Source of the DNA: Hylemonella sp.
GTDB lineage: Bacteria > Pseudomonadota > Gammaproteobacteria > Burkholderiales > Burkholderiaceae_C
Assembly (NCBI GenBank): GCA_030680575.1
Contig: JAUXVI010000023.1
Span: 1-64,000, forward strand
Reading direction: 5' to 3'
DNA: 64,000 nt
Shown here: positions 46,389-54,683 of the stretch, piece by piece
Layout of the letters: each line of letters begins with the position of its first letter
How positions within the stretch are numbered: position 1 is the first letter of the stretch
The notes under the pieces: generated by a model
Database searches by the model: none
Told to the model about the DNA's origin: nothing
What the model saw: only the letters and a program-made list of their open reading frames with translations
Position numbers and translations under genes: made by a program

Positions 46389-46979
46389 ATGAGCAAACTG
46401 GAAATTGCCGCCGCAGCGGCGCAGATGGTGGTGGACGAGGGGCTGGAGTACGGGCCGGCCAAGCGCCGCGCTGTGCGTCAGCTCGGCCTGCCGCCGCGAA
46501 CGCCACTGCCTGGCAATGACGAGGTGGAGGATGCGGTGCGGGACTATATCGCCGTGTTCTGTGCCGATACCCAGCCGACTGAATTGCTGGCACTGCGCCG
46601 ACTGGCGCTGCTGTGGATGGAGCGGCTGGCCGTGTTCCGGCCACATCTGAGTGGGGCGGTTTGGCACGGCACGGCGACCCGCTTGTCGGATATTTACCTG
46701 CAGTTGTTCTGTGATGATGAAAAATCAGCGGAAATTGCCTTGATCGACATGGGGGTGCCCTATGAGCCGCGTACGGTGACCGGCTTTCACCAGGAACCGG
46801 TCGAAGCGTTGAGTCTTCACGCCCGCTGCCCGGAACTTGACGAGACGGTGGGCGTCCATTTGATGGTCCACGACCTGGATGACCTGCGTGGTGCCTTGCT
46901 GCGAGACATGAAAGGCCGGTCTCCGCGTGGTGATTTGGCTGCTGTTCGTCGATTGTTGACGGATTTTGAGTTCACTTGA
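46389..46979 (+). CDS. Hypothetical protein, 196 aa
   Basis: From ATG 46389 (MSKLEIAAAAAQMVVDEGLEY). The upstream in-frame ATG at 46338 has no support. It is a soluble, mostly helical protein. The stretch VRDYIAVFCADTQPTELLALRRLAL, then HLSGAVWHGTATRLSDIYLQLFCDD, resembles minimal nucleotidyltransferase-type proteins found next to mpl in related genomes; this is a weak recollection. It is 9 bp before the TlpA gene in the same direction, likely an operon. Confidence 0.75.
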   Translation: MSKLEIAAAAAQMVVDEGLEYGPAKRRAVRQLGLPPRTPLPGNDEVEDAVRDYIAVFCADTQPTELLALRRLALLWMERLAVFRPHLSGAVWHGTATRLSDIYLQLFCDDEKSAEIALIDMGVPYEPRTVTGFHQEPVEALSLHARCPELDETVGVHLMVHDLDDLRGALLRDMKGRSPRGDLAAVRRLLTDFEFT

Positions 46980-46988
46980 GGAGACTTT

Positions 46989-47534
46989 GTGAGGCAGGAA
47001 GATGATCTGGGGCCTTCGCGGCGGCGCTGGCTGTATGCCGCCGTTGCTGCGGTCGCCGGCTTGGGAGGGGCTGGCCTAGCTTGGTGGAAATTTTCGCCCA
47101 AGCCTATGGATGAAGGGGCTATGGCTGCTTTGTGGCAGCTGTCCCTCGATACGCCGACGGGTGAGGCGTTGGCACTGCAGAGTCTGCGCGGGCGCCCTTT
47201 GTTGATTAACTTCTGGGCGACTTGGTGTCCGCCTTGTATTGAGGAACTTCCTTTATTGGATGCCTTTTACAAGGAAAATGCTGTCAAAGGTTGGCAAGTT
47301 CTTGGTTTGGCAGTGGACAAGGTGGGTCCGGTGCGTGATTTCCTGGGTAAGCAACCCTTGAGTTTTCCAGTTGCAATGGCCGGCATGGAGGGTGTTTCCT
47401 TGAGTAAATCTCTAGGTAATCTCAGCGGCGGCCTGCCTTTTTCTATCGTTTTGGGCGCCGATGGGAAGGTTCGAAATCGTAAAATCGGCAAAGTTTCGCA
47501 GGCCGATTTGGCGCTCTGGCGTGAGTTAAAGTAG
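46989..47534 (+). CDS. TlpA-family thioredoxin-like disulfide reductase
   Basis: 181 aa from GTG 46989, with GAGGAGA at 46978-46984. A basic start (RRRW) and one membrane segment at about 15-32 anchor it in the inner membrane. The thioredoxin domain faces the periplasm, with the active site WCPPC (C80, C83) in NFWATWCPPCIEELP, and the cis-proline region GGLPFSIVL. Its coding sequence has more A/T in third positions than its neighbours, especially after 47230. A role in cytochrome c or periplasmic thiol reduction is likely for the family but unproven here. Confidence 0.9.
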   Translation: MRQEDDLGPSRRRWLYAAVAAVAGLGGAGLAWWKFSPKPMDEGAMAALWQLSLDTPTGEALALQSLRGRPLLINFWATWCPPCIEELPLLDAFYKENAVKGWQVLGLAVDKVGPVRDFLGKQPLSFPVAMAGMEGVSLSKSLGNLSGGLPFSIVLGADGKVRNRKIGKVSQADLALWRELK

Positions 47535-47561
47535 AGGCTGTGGCGCACCCTTTATGATGCC

Positions 47562-47592
47562 GGGCGGCAAGTATCCGCCCTTTTGCTTTTTT
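47562..47592 (+). terminator. Intrinsic terminator after the TlpA gene
   Basis: GGGCGG (47562-47567), 7-nt loop, CCGCCC (47575-47580), then TTTTGCTTTTTT. It separates the TlpA gene from accB. The remaining gap to accB is AT-rich and probably holds the acc promoter. Confidence 0.75.
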
Positions 47593-47671
47593 GGAATTCC
47601 CAAAATTTGGGTGGAAATCGCTTCAGTTCGAAGTAAATTGAAGCAATCTTTAGAAAGATGTTGGTGATCCC

Positions 47672-48130
47672 ATGGATTTGCGAAAACTCAAGACCTTGAT
47701 TGACCTGGTGTCCGACTCCAATGTGTCGGAACTCGAAATCACCGAAGCCGAAGGCAAGGTGCGTATCGTCAAAGGCGGCGGTGCCATGGTTCAGGGCTAT
47801 CAAATGCCAGCAGCCCCGATGGCGGCGCCCGTGGCGGCCGCACCGGTTGCCGCGGCGCCCGTGGCTCCCGCGCCTGTTGCTGCGCCGGTAGTCGCTGGTC
47901 ATACCGTCAAGTCACCCATGGTCGGCACGTTCTACCGCTCCGCCTCGCCGGGTGCCAAGGCCTTTGTGGAGCTGGGCTCTGTTGTCAAGGAAGGCGAGAC
48001 CCTGTGCATCATCGAGGCGATGAAGATCCTCAATGAGATCGAGGCCGACAAGGCTGGCACCGTGACCCAGATCCTGGGCGAGAACGGTCAGGCCGTGGAA
48101 TACGGCCAGCCCCTGTTCGTCATCGAATAA
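47672..48130 (+). CDS. accB: Biotin carboxyl carrier protein AccB
   Basis: Carries biotin for acetyl-CoA carboxylase, the first step of fatty acid synthesis. The protein is 152 aa. The N-terminal helical part ([20 protein letters not shown]) is followed by an Ala/Pro hinge at about 47-76. The biotinyl domain has the attachment site EAMKI (K118) and the thumb-like [15 protein letters not shown]. accC follows 13 bp later. Confidence 0.97.
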   Translation: MDLRKLKTLIDLVSDSNVSELEITEAEGKVRIVKGGGAMVQGYQMPAAPMAAPVAAAPVAAAPVAPAPVAAPVVAGHTVKSPMVGTFYRSASPGAKAFVELGSVVKEGETLCIIEAMKILNEIEADKAGTVTQILGENGQAVEYGQPLFVIE

Positions 48131-48143
48131 GGCGCATCGTCTC

Positions 48144-49493
48144 ATGTTCAAAAAGATTCTCGTTGCCAACCGCGGCGAAATCGCCCTGCGGATCCAGCGC
48201 GCCTGTAGCGAGTTGGGCATCAAGGCGGTGATGGTTTATTCCGAGGCCGATCGCGAAGCCAAGTACGTCAAGCTGGCCGAAGAGGCGGTATGTATCGGTC
48301 CGGCGCCTTCCGCGCAGAGCTATCTCAACATGCCCGCCATCATCTCGGCGGCGGAGGTGACCGACGCCGAAGCCATTCACCCCGGTTACGGCTTTCTGAG
48401 TGAAAACGCCAATTTTGCCGAGCGTGTCGAACAAAGTGGTTTTCAGTTCATTGGCCCGACGCCCGAGTCCATCCGCATCATGGGTGACAAGGTGTCGGCC
48501 AAGCAGGCCATGATCAAGGCGGGCGTGCCCTGTGTGCCAGGCTCGGAAGGTGAATTGCCGGATGATCCGGTGCAGATCCGTCGCATTGCCAAGGCCATTG
48601 GTTACCCTGTGATCATCAAGGCGGCCGGCGGTGGCGGTGGCCGCGGTATGCGCGTGGTGCATACCGAGGCGGCATTGATCAACGCGGTGCAGATGACCAA
48701 GGCCGAGGCTGGTGCAGCATTCAACAATCCTGCGGTCTACATGGAGAAATTCCTGCAGAACCCGCGGCATATTGAAATCCAGATCCTGGCTGACAAGCAT
48801 CGCAATGCGGTGTATCTCGGCGAGCGCGACTGCTCCATGCAGCGGCGGCACCAGAAGATCATCGAGGAAGCGCCGGCGCCGGGCATCCCGCGCAAACTGA
48901 TCGACAAGGTCGGTGAGCGTTGCGTGGCGGCCTGCAAGAAGATCGGCTACCGTGGCGCTGGCACGTTCGAGTTTCTGTATGAAGATGGCGAGTTCTACTT
49001 CATTGAGATGAACACGCGCGTCCAGGTGGAGCATCCGGTGACCGAGATGATCACCGGTGTGGACATCGTGAAGACGCAGATCATGGTGGCAGCCGGTGAG
49101 CGATTGCCGTTCACGCAGCGGGACATTCAGATCCGCGGCCATGCGATCGAATGCCGCATCAATGCCGAAGATCCCTACAAATTCACGCCATCCCCGGGCC
49201 GCATCACCATGTGGCACGCGCCCGGTGGGCCTGGGGTGCGGGTCGACTCGCACGTTTACACCAATTACTTCGTGCCGCCGAACTACGACTCGATGGTCGG
49301 CAAGATCATTGTCCATGGCGATACGCGACAGCAGGCCATGGCACGCATGAGTACCGCCCTGGGTGAGACGCTGGTCGAAGGTATCAGCACCAACATTCCG
49401 CTGCACCGTGAACTGATGGCGGATGCCAAGTTCATGGCCGGCGGAACCAACATCCACTACCTTGAAGAGTGGATGGCGCGCCACACGCGCTAA
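48144..49493 (+). CDS. accC: Biotin carboxylase AccC
   Basis: ATP-grasp enzyme that carboxylates biotin on AccB. The protein is 449 aa, the usual length. Hallmarks: [34 protein letters not shown] (ATP loop), [40 protein letters not shown] (in parts). Co-transcribed with accB; prmA follows 9 bp downstream. Confidence 0.98.
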   Translation: MFKKILVANRGEIALRIQRACSELGIKAVMVYSEADREAKYVKLAEEAVCIGPAPSAQSYLNMPAIISAAEVTDAEAIHPGYGFLSENANFAERVEQSGFQFIGPTPESIRIMGDKVSAKQAMIKAGVPCVPGSEGELPDDPVQIRRIAKAIGYPVIIKAAGGGGGRGMRVVHTEAALINAVQMTKAEAGAAFNNPAVYMEKFLQNPRHIEIQILADKHRNAVYLGERDCSMQRRHQKIIEEAPAPGIPRKLIDKVGERCVAACKKIGYRGAGTFEFLYEDGEFYFIEMNTRVQVEHPVTEMITGVDIVKTQIMVAAGERLPFTQRDIQIRGHAIECRINAEDPYKFTPSPGRITMWHAPGGPGVRVDSHVYTNYFVPPNYDSMVGKIIVHGDTRQQAMARMSTALGETLVEGISTNIPLHRELMADAKFMAGGTNIHYLEEWMARHTR

Positions 49494-49502
49494 GCACCAA
49501 CT

Positions 49503-50393
49503 ATGCATGAACTGAGTCTGTTGTGTCCGCAGGAGCGGGTCGAGGTCTTGAGTGAGGCGCTTGATGCGCTCGACGCCCTGAGCGTCAGCGTCGAAGATGC
49601 GGATGCCCAGACCGAGGCCGAGCAGGCCTTGTTCGGTGAGCCTGGTATGCCGCCGCCGCAGGATGGCTGGCAGCGCTCGCGCGTGCTGGCCCTGTACCCG
49701 ACCGAAGCAGCTGCTGGCGAGGCGGCAACTTTGTTGCAGGCGCAGGATTTTTTCGACGGCTGCCGTCTGCTGGGGATCGCTGAAGTGCCCGAGCAGGATT
49801 GGGTGCGTCTGACGCAGTCGCAGTTTTCTCCGGTCGAGATCACGCCAGACTTCTGGATCGTGCCGACCTGGCATGAACCACCGGCACAAGCCAAGACCAT
49901 CATCCGGCTCGATCCGGGTCTGGCCTTCGGCACGGGCACGCACCCAACGACCCGCATGTGCCTGCGCTGGATCGCGCACCACGCAGCCGATCAGGGCGGG
50001 CTGGGCCGTGTGCTGGATTACGGCTGCGGTTCCGGCATTCTGGCCATTGGTGCGGCCAAGCATGGTGCGACCGAGATTGATGCGGTTGACATTGACGAGG
50101 CCGCCGTCACATCCACCGTGCTCAATGCTCAAGCCAACGAAGTCATGCTGAATGCCGGTTTGCCGGATGCGGTCAGCGGCCAGTATCGGACCGTGCTGGC
50201 CAATATTCTGGCGACGCCCTTGAAGGTGCTGGCGCCCTTGCTGTGTGCCCGGGTGGCGGCTGGCGGTTCGCTGGTGTTGGCCGGCATCCTGGAGCGGCAG
50301 GCGGAAGAACTGAAGCTGGCCTATGCGCCCTATTGCCAACTGACGGTGAGCGACTCAGAAGACGGCTGGATTTTGATGACGGCCAGCTTCTGA
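49503..50393 (+). CDS. prmA: Ribosomal protein L11 methyltransferase PrmA
   Basis: Trimethylates L11 using SAM. The protein is 296 aa. The N-terminal substrate-recognition domain includes EQDWVRLTQSQFSPVEI. The SAM domain has DPGLAFGTGTHPTTRMCLRW, LDYGCGSGILAIGAAKHGA and ANILATPLKVLAPLL. accBC-prmA is a common operon order in betaproteobacteria. Confidence 0.96.
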   Translation: MHELSLLCPQERVEVLSEALDALDALSVSVEDADAQTEAEQALFGEPGMPPPQDGWQRSRVLALYPTEAAAGEAATLLQAQDFFDGCRLLGIAEVPEQDWVRLTQSQFSPVEITPDFWIVPTWHEPPAQAKTIIRLDPGLAFGTGTHPTTRMCLRWIAHHAADQGGLGRVLDYGCGSGILAIGAAKHGATEIDAVDIDEAAVTSTVLNAQANEVMLNAGLPDAVSGQYRTVLANILATPLKVLAPLLCARVAAGGSLVLAGILERQAEELKLAYAPYCQLTVSDSEDGWILMTASF

Positions 50394-50427
50394 TCGGTTC
50401 GGGGCAGCGCTCTACAATCCCGAGGTC

Positions 50428-51366
50428 ATGAGCCTGATCACCCGATGCCCAGCTTGCCGGACGATGTTCAAGGTCGTGCCCGACCAGTTGCGTATTTCCG
50501 AGGGCTGGGTGCGTTGCGGCCAATGTGACGAGATCTTTGATGCCTCGGTGAACATGCAGGATCCGCTGGCGGTCGAGACGCTGCAATCGGAATCCGTTGA
50601 TATCGAGCTGGAGATGACAGCGGCGCCAGCCGAGGGTGCATCGGCTCCCGATGTCGCGCCAGATCGGTCGCCACCCATCGAGGCAGAGCCCTTTGCGGTT
50701 GAGCAGGAGCAGGAGCAGGAGCAGGGCGCAGCGCCTGCGTCGGAGTTGGTTTCGCACAGTGATGGACCTGAAACCGCGGTGCTGACGGACGTCTGGGATT
50801 CGATGCCGTTGCCCGAGCCGGCAGAGTCAACTGAACCGGCGGCCCCGTCCTTCATGCGCAAGGCGCGTAGCCGCACTAAAACTCGGGTACGTCCTCGACG
50901 GCGTATGGCCTGGCTGGTCTCTGCGATAGTCTTGTGCCTGACGCTGTTCGTTCAACTGCTCGCCCATGAGCGCGACAGGATTGCGGCTGCTGCCCCCGGC
51001 TTCAAGCCGGTGGTCGAGGCGGTGTGTGTGCTGATGCAATGCAGCGTGGCACCATGGCGCCAGATTGAATCGGTGCTGATCGACAGTTCGTCTTTCAGTA
51101 AGCTGCGGGCGGATGTCTACCGACTGAGCTTGACGTTCAAGAATACGGCTGAAAAAGATGTGGCGCTGCCGGCGCTGGAGTTGTCGGTGACAGACACCCA
51201 GGACCAAGTGCTCTTCCGGCGCGTCTTTCTGGCCGGCGACTTGGGCCTGCCTTCACCCGTGCTTGCCGCCGGCTCCGAATTCCCGGTTTCCCTGGCATTG
51301 AACATCACGACCAATGGCAATGCAGAGCGCATTACCGGTTATCGTGTTCTTGCTTTTTATCCCTGA
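50428..51366 (+). CDS. MJ0042-type zinc-ribbon protein with DUF3426-like C-terminus
   Basis: 312 aa. The N-terminal zinc ribbon has two Cys pairs: TRCPACRTMF and VRCGQCDEIF. The middle is acidic and Pro/Glu/Gln-rich, with an EQEQEQEQ run from GAGCAG repeats (50701-50724). One membrane segment lies at about 172-190 (AWLVSAIVLCLTLFVQLLA). The C-terminal domain (residues 200-312; YRLSLTFKNTAEKDVALPALELSVTD) is an extracytoplasmic beta-rich DUF3426-type domain. Function unknown. It follows prmA by 34 bp. Confidence 0.88.
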   Translation: MSLITRCPACRTMFKVVPDQLRISEGWVRCGQCDEIFDASVNMQDPLAVETLQSESVDIELEMTAAPAEGASAPDVAPDRSPPIEAEPFAVEQEQEQEQGAAPASELVSHSDGPETAVLTDVWDSMPLPEPAESTEPAAPSFMRKARSRTKTRVRPRRRMAWLVSAIVLCLTLFVQLLAHERDRIAAAAPGFKPVVEAVCVLMQCSVAPWRQIESVLIDSSSFSKLRADVYRLSLTFKNTAEKDVALPALELSVTDTQDQVLFRRVFLAGDLGLPSPVLAAGSEFPVSLALNITTNGNAERITGYRVLAFYP

Positions 51367-51383
51367 AACTTTTCAACATCACC

Positions 51384-52286
51384 ATGGCATCTCTTATCTG
51401 CGGCTCCCTGGCTTTTGACACCATCATGAACTTCGAAGGCCGGTTTGCTGAGCAAATCCTGCCGGATCAGTTGCACATTCTCAATGTGTCCTTTCTGGTG
51501 CCGACGCTGCGCCGCGACTTCGGTGGTTGCGCCGGCAACATCGCCTATGCGCTCAAGGCCTTGGGTGGCGTACCGCTGCCGATGGCAACCGTGGGCAACG
51601 ATGGCTCCGGCTATCTGCAGCGTTTGCGTGAACTGGGAGTTGCCACGCAGTTCGTGCGCGAGGTTGGCGATACCTACACCGCGCAAGCCTTGATCATGAC
51701 CGACAAGGACAACAACCAGATCACCGCTTTCCATCCGGGAGCCATGATGCAGGCCCATGTGACCCGCGTCGAACGCCATCCTGATGTCAAGCTGGGCATC
51801 ATTTCGCCTGATGGTCGCGACGCCATGCTTCAGCATGCTGAACAGTTCAAGGCTGCAGATATTCCGTTTGTTTTCGATCCGGGCCAGGGTTTGCCCATGT
51901 TCGACGGCAAGGAGCTGGCGCGTTTTGTTGAACAGGCCAGTTGGGTGACGGTGAATGACTACGAAGGCAAGATGCTGTGCGATCGCACGGGCTGGAGCCC
52001 GGCCGAGATTTCACGCCAGGTTCGCGGCTTGGTCATCACGCTCGGTCATGAGGGAAGCGAAGTCTGGGTCGACGGCCAGAAGACACTGGTGCCACCGGTC
52101 AAGGCCGCGGAGGTGATTGACCCCACCGGCTGCGGCGACGCCTACCGTGGCGGTCTTCTCTATGGCCTGGAACAGGGCTGGTCGTTGGTACGTTGTGCCG
52201 AGCTCGGCAATCGCATGGGCTCCCACAAGATCGCGCACCGTGGACCGCAGAACTACACGGTTGATGCCAAGGTCTTTGGCCTGTAA
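51384..52286 (+). CDS. PfkB-family carbohydrate/nucleoside kinase
   Basis: 300 aa ribokinase-fold kinase. The N-terminal substrate region has RRDFGGCAGNIAYALKALGG (PfkB signature 1). The C-terminal signature reads DPTGCGDAYRGG, with the catalytic Asp and an unusual Cys in place of the common Ala of GAGD. It may act on adenosine or a sugar; the substrate is not determinable. It starts 17 bp after the zinc-ribbon gene and may be in its operon. Confidence 0.9.
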   Translation: MASLICGSLAFDTIMNFEGRFAEQILPDQLHILNVSFLVPTLRRDFGGCAGNIAYALKALGGVPLPMATVGNDGSGYLQRLRELGVATQFVREVGDTYTAQALIMTDKDNNQITAFHPGAMMQAHVTRVERHPDVKLGIISPDGRDAMLQHAEQFKAADIPFVFDPGQGLPMFDGKELARFVEQASWVTVNDYEGKMLCDRTGWSPAEISRQVRGLVITLGHEGSEVWVDGQKTLVPPVKAAEVIDPTGCGDAYRGGLLYGLEQGWSLVRCAELGNRMGSHKIAHRGPQNYTVDAKVFGL

Positions 52287-52298
52287 GAGCCGACGCGC

Positions 52299-52619
52299 TT
52301 AGCCGGCTTCGGGCGGTGTCAGGCGCTCCCAGTCGGCGGCCGCGACATAGCGGGCGGCCACGCGAAGCTGCTTGCGACGGGCGGTGTCACCACGAACCAG
52401 CTCGATGGCTGCGCGTGGTATGCCCAGAGCCTTCGCCAGCCAGGCCTGTAAGGCGAGGTTGGCTTTGCCATCTACCGGTGGCGCCTTCAGCCGAACGCGC
52501 AAGGCGTTGTCATGCAGGCCTTGAATCTGGGTCTGTGGCGCATTGGGCATGACATGAATATCCACGATGACCGAGCCATCCTTTTCGGTTCGCAGGAAAG
52601 GCAGCTTGGAAACAGGCAT
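52299..52619 (-). CDS. DUF167 (YggU-family) protein
   Basis: 106 aa. Shows VDIHVMPNAPQTQIQGLHDNALRVRLKAPPVDGKAN (in parts) and WLAKALGIPRAAIELVRGDTARRKQLRV, the typical DUF167 layout. Function unknown. Convergent with the PfkB gene. Confidence 0.9.
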   Translation of the reverse strand: MPVSKLPFLRTEKDGSVIVDIHVMPNAPQTQIQGLHDNALRVRLKAPPVDGKANLALQAWLAKALGIPRAAIELVRGDTARRKQLRVAARYVAAADWERLTPPEAG

Positions 52620-52640
52620 GGTGGCGTTGATGTGACGAAG

Positions 52641-52671
52641 AAAAAGCCCGATGCCTTGCGGTCATCGGGCT
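52641..52671 (-). terminator. Intrinsic terminator after the H1-like gene
   Basis: A perfect 10-bp stem, AAGCCCGATG (52643-52652) with CATCGGGCTT (52662-52671), and a 9-nt loop. On the minus strand it is followed by a TTTT run. It lies 19 bp after the H1-like stop. Confidence 0.8.
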
Positions 52672-52689
52672 TGAGGCTAAGCCGCTGAA

Positions 52690-53205
52690 TCAGGGCTTGC
52701 TGGCCGTCGGAAACGGCCAAGCGGCCTGCGGGTTCAGGGTTGTCTGAGCCGCAGGGGCAGCCGGGGCGGGCGCTGCTTTGGCAGCAGGCTTTTTCGCGGC
52801 TTTCTTCGCAGCCGGCTTCTTGGCAGCTTTCTTGGCAGCAGGTTTTTTCGCAGCCGGCTTCTTGGCGGCAGCTTTCTTGGCAGCGGCCTTCTTGGCAGGC
52901 GCCTTCTTGGCTACGGCTTTTTTGGCCGGAGCTTTCTTGGCGACAACCTTCTTGGCTACGGCCTTTTTAGCCGGAGCTTTCTTGGCGACGACCTTCTTGG
53001 CAGGCGCCTTCTTGGCTACAGCTTTTTTGGCCGGAGCTTTCTTGGCGACAACCTTCTTGGCAGGCGCTTTCTTGGCTACGGCTTTTTTGGCCGGAGCTTT
53101 TTTCGCTGCTACCTTCTTGGCGGGAGCCTTCTTAGCTGCGACTTTCTTTGCCGGAGCTTTCTTCGGTGCGGCCTTCTTTGCGGCCGGTTTTTTTGCAGTT
53201 GCCAT
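52690..53205 (-). CDS. Histone H1-like Lys/Ala-rich DNA-binding protein
   Basis: 171 aa from ATG 53205, chosen for its spacing from AAGGAG at 53213-53217; ATG 53208 is also possible. The protein is almost entirely Lys, Ala, Pro and Val in tandem units such as [10 protein letters not shown] and [10 protein letters not shown], then AAKKPAAKK, ending [18 protein letters not shown]. Such proteins (H1-like, HctB/AlgP-type) bind DNA non-specifically and are probably disordered. The repeat unit number is likely variable between strains. A terminator follows. Confidence 0.85.
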   Translation of the reverse strand: MATAKKPAAKKAAPKKAPAKKVAAKKAPAKKVAAKKAPAKKAVAKKAPAKKVVAKKAPAKKAVAKKAPAKKVVAKKAPAKKAVAKKVVAKKAPAKKAVAKKAPAKKAAAKKAAAKKPAAKKPAAKKAAKKPAAKKAAKKPAAKAAPAPAAPAAQTTLNPQAAWPFPTASKP

Positions 53206-53265
53206 CATTTTCTCCTTGATCAAGTTACAAAGAGCACTTCACGCCAGTTGGAGGGCATGAAGCGA

Positions 53266-53337
53266 TTCATGGCGCTGGGATCAATCCCAACGCCATGAAC
53301 TCGGGTGCACATGCCAAGGCCGCTCTCTTTGGAGCGG
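53266..53337. repeat. Two inverted repeats between nrdB and the H1-like gene
   Basis: TTCATGGCG-C-TGGGAT (53266-53281) pairs with ATCCCA-A-CGCCATGAA (53284-53299), a near-perfect 15-bp inverted repeat with almost no loop. CCGCTC (53320-53325) pairs with GAGCGG (53332-53337). They may end the nrdB transcript or lie in the 5' leader of the H1-like gene. No T tract. Confidence 0.5.
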
Positions 53338-53377
53338 TCGGTGACATGTGTAATTCTGGAAGCCATAGGTTGTTTGC

Positions 53378-54565
53378 TCAGTCCCAGGAGAGGGCGCCAC
53401 CCGATTGATACTCGATCACGCGGGTTTCGAAAAAATTGCGCTCTTTCTTGAGGTCAATCATTTCGCTCATCCAGGGGAAAGGATTTTCCTCATTAGGGAA
53501 CAGCGGCTCCAGGCCAATCTGCGTGGCACGCCGGTTGGCGATGTAGCGCAGGTAACCCTTGAACATGGAGGCATTCATGCCGAGCACGCCACGCGGCATG
53601 GTGTCTTCGGCATAACGGTATTCGAGCTCGACCGCCTTCTCGAACAGGCCGCGAATCTCGGTCTTGAAGTCAGCTGTCCAGAGGTGCGGGTTTTCGAGTT
53701 TGAGCTGGTTGATCAGGTCAATGCCGAAATTGCAGTGCATCGATTCGTCGCGCAGGATGTACTGGTACTGCTCGGCGGCGCCGGTCATTTTGTTCTGGCG
53801 ACCCAGCGCCAGAATCTGCGTGAAGCCGACATAGAAGAACAGACCTTCCATCAGGCAGGCAAAGACGATCAGGGACTTGAGCAGCGTCTGGTCGGTTTCC
53901 TGGGTTCCGGTCTTGAAGTTGGGATCCATGATCGCGTTGATGAACGGGATCAGGAACTCGTCCTTGTCGCGGATCGACTGGACTTCGTTGTAAGCATTGA
54001 AGATTTCGCTCTCATCCAGACCGAGCGACTCGACGATGTACTGGTAGGCGTGGGTGTGAATGGCTTCTTCAAAAGCCTGACGCAGCAGGAACTGGCGGCA
54101 CTCGGGCGCCGTGATGTGGCGGTAGGTGCCCAGCACGATGTTGTTGGCAGCCAGCGAGTCGGCTGTGACAAAGAAACCGAGATTGCGTTTGACGATGCGG
54201 CGCTCGTCTTCGGTCAGGCCGTTCGGGTCTTTCCACAAGGCGATGTCGCGCGTCATGTTCACTTCCTGCGGCATCCAGTGGTTGGCGCAGGTGGCCAGGT
54301 ATTTTTCCCAGGCCCATTTGTATTTGAACGGCACCAACTGGTTGACGTCGGTCTGGCCGTTGATGATGCGCTTGTCAGAGGCCTTGATGCGGTGCGCAAC
54401 TGCAGGCACAGCCATCGTGGCGGATGCGAAGGGGGTAGTGCTCACAGCTGGCGCCGTGCGCAGTTCAGAAGATTGCAGGGGAAGCTCGGTCGTACGGCTG
54501 CTGGATGAGCCATGTGCAAAAGGCATTTGCGATGTGGGCTTGACTTCTTCGTCCCAGTTCAACAT
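53378..54565 (-). CDS. nrdB: Ribonucleotide reductase class I beta subunit NrdB
   Basis: Di-metal radical subunit for dNTP synthesis. The protein is 395 aa from ATG 54565 ([10 protein letters not shown]); the in-frame TTG at 54577 is unlikely. Metal ligands appear in [21 protein letters not shown] (in parts) and [13 protein letters not shown]. The N-terminal 65 residues are a Ser/Thr/Pro-rich extension before [18 protein letters not shown]. nrdA lies 118 bp upstream in the same direction. Confidence 0.95.
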   Translation of the reverse strand: MLNWDEEVKPTSQMPFAHGSSSSRTTELPLQSSELRTAPAVSTTPFASATMAVPAVAHRIKASDKRIINGQTDVNQLVPFKYKWAWEKYLATCANHWMPQEVNMTRDIALWKDPNGLTEDERRIVKRNLGFFVTADSLAANNIVLGTYRHITAPECRQFLLRQAFEEAIHTHAYQYIVESLGLDESEIFNAYNEVQSIRDKDEFLIPFINAIMDPNFKTGTQETDQTLLKSLIVFACLMEGLFFYVGFTQILALGRQNKMTGAAEQYQYILRDESMHCNFGIDLINQLKLENPHLWTADFKTEIRGLFEKAVELEYRYAEDTMPRGVLGMNASMFKGYLRYIANRRATQIGLEPLFPNEENPFPWMSEMIDLKKERNFFETRVIEYQSGGALSWD

Positions 54566-54683
54566 ATGAGATTCCAATCAGCGGATTATGAGAGCAGCGA
54601 GATGAAATGAAAAGTATTCATTCACATCGCTGCTCAATTGTGTTGCTCAATAGCATCGCATGGCATGCGAAGCTGGCATCGAT

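Noticed and set aside
52740-53260. Plus-strand Phe/Ala/Leu repeat ORFs, and a CRISPR-like look of the array
   Set aside because: The periodicity is the codon repeat of the H1-like gene; there are no unique spacers, and the plus frames are shadows.
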